A stretch of 33,201 bases of DNA, from positions 1-33,201 of the forward strand of contig NZ_WBKM01000236.1 of NCBI RefSeq assembly GCF_015714725.1. The letters run 5' to 3'. Both the position numbers and the translations under genes were made by a program. Under the pieces are notes generated by a model. It searched no databases. It had not been told where the DNA came from and saw only the letters and a list, made by a program, of their open reading frames with translations. This document shows, piece by piece, positions 33,102 through 33,201 of this stretch; the stretch's first letter is position 1; each line of letters opens with the position of its first letter. This DNA is from Nostoc sp. WHI. Lineage in GTDB: Bacteria > Cyanobacteriota > Cyanobacteriia > Cyanobacteriales > Nostocaceae.

Positions 33102-33201
33102 TTGAGTGTTAGGATTCACCAGCCCCGTTGGGGCGGGTATAGGGTGTGGGGTGTTGGGTTGCAGGTTATAAAGAAGCCCCAACAGCCCTAAAGTCAGAAG
33201 C

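Overview
This is a stretch of a filamentous heterocyst-forming cyanobacterial chromosome (Nostoc/Anabaena type). The evidence is the hetZ-patU heterocyst-regulation pair, a ccmK3-ccmK4 carboxysome shell pair, many HIP1 palindromes (GCGATCGC), and intergenic blocks of tandem heptanucleotides (STRR-like) typical of this group. No rRNA, tRNA or CRISPR array was recognised.

Layout. 0-3 kb: prepilin peptidase, a small unknown protein and leuB, all on the minus strand. 3.1-5.7 kb: an accessory island with a PIN-domain toxin-like gene, a partner whose domain is internally duplicated, and an EcsC-family protein. The island is bracketed by a 257-bp direct repeat containing the 5' end of leuB. 5.7-10.3 kb (minus): an M20 amidohydrolase, a decayed histidine kinase stopped by a 21-nt insertion, and a three-gene osmoprotectant-type ABC importer. 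10.4-12.2 kb (plus): an AAA ATPase translationally coupled to a DUF4276/TOPRIM-like protein, a candidate defence pair. 12.3-16.6 kb: an unknown coiled-coil protein, a 21-bp minisatellite, two paralogous PD-(D/E)XK-like proteins, a helical-repeat pseudogene and a zinc alcohol/formaldehyde dehydrogenase. 16.7-20.3 kb (minus): an ABC-F ATPase, a DUF1824 protein and an SPFH/prohibitin-like membrane protein. 20.5-22.8 kb (plus): an ABC exporter and an unknown protein.

23.1-25.4 kb holds a compact carboxysome locus. A ParA ATPase and a coiled-coil partner with a tryptophan near its C-terminus overlap by one base and lie directly upstream of ccmK3 and ccmK4. This fits a McdAB carboxysome-positioning system encoded beside the shell proteins it acts with. 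26.1-28.9 kb carries hetZ and an unsplit patU behind a 0.8-kb leader that contains a HetR-site-like palindrome. A Crp/Fnr regulator, a gamma-glutamyltransferase with a repeat-derived insertion next to its autocleavage site, a small unknown gene and a deleted transposase remnant complete the window.

A theme across the window is invasion of coding sequence by small repeats: a 21-nt element inside a HIP1 site of the kinase gene, heptamers inside ggt, hairpin repeats between convergent genes, and two copies of a palindromic repeat whose stem differs by a compensatory change.
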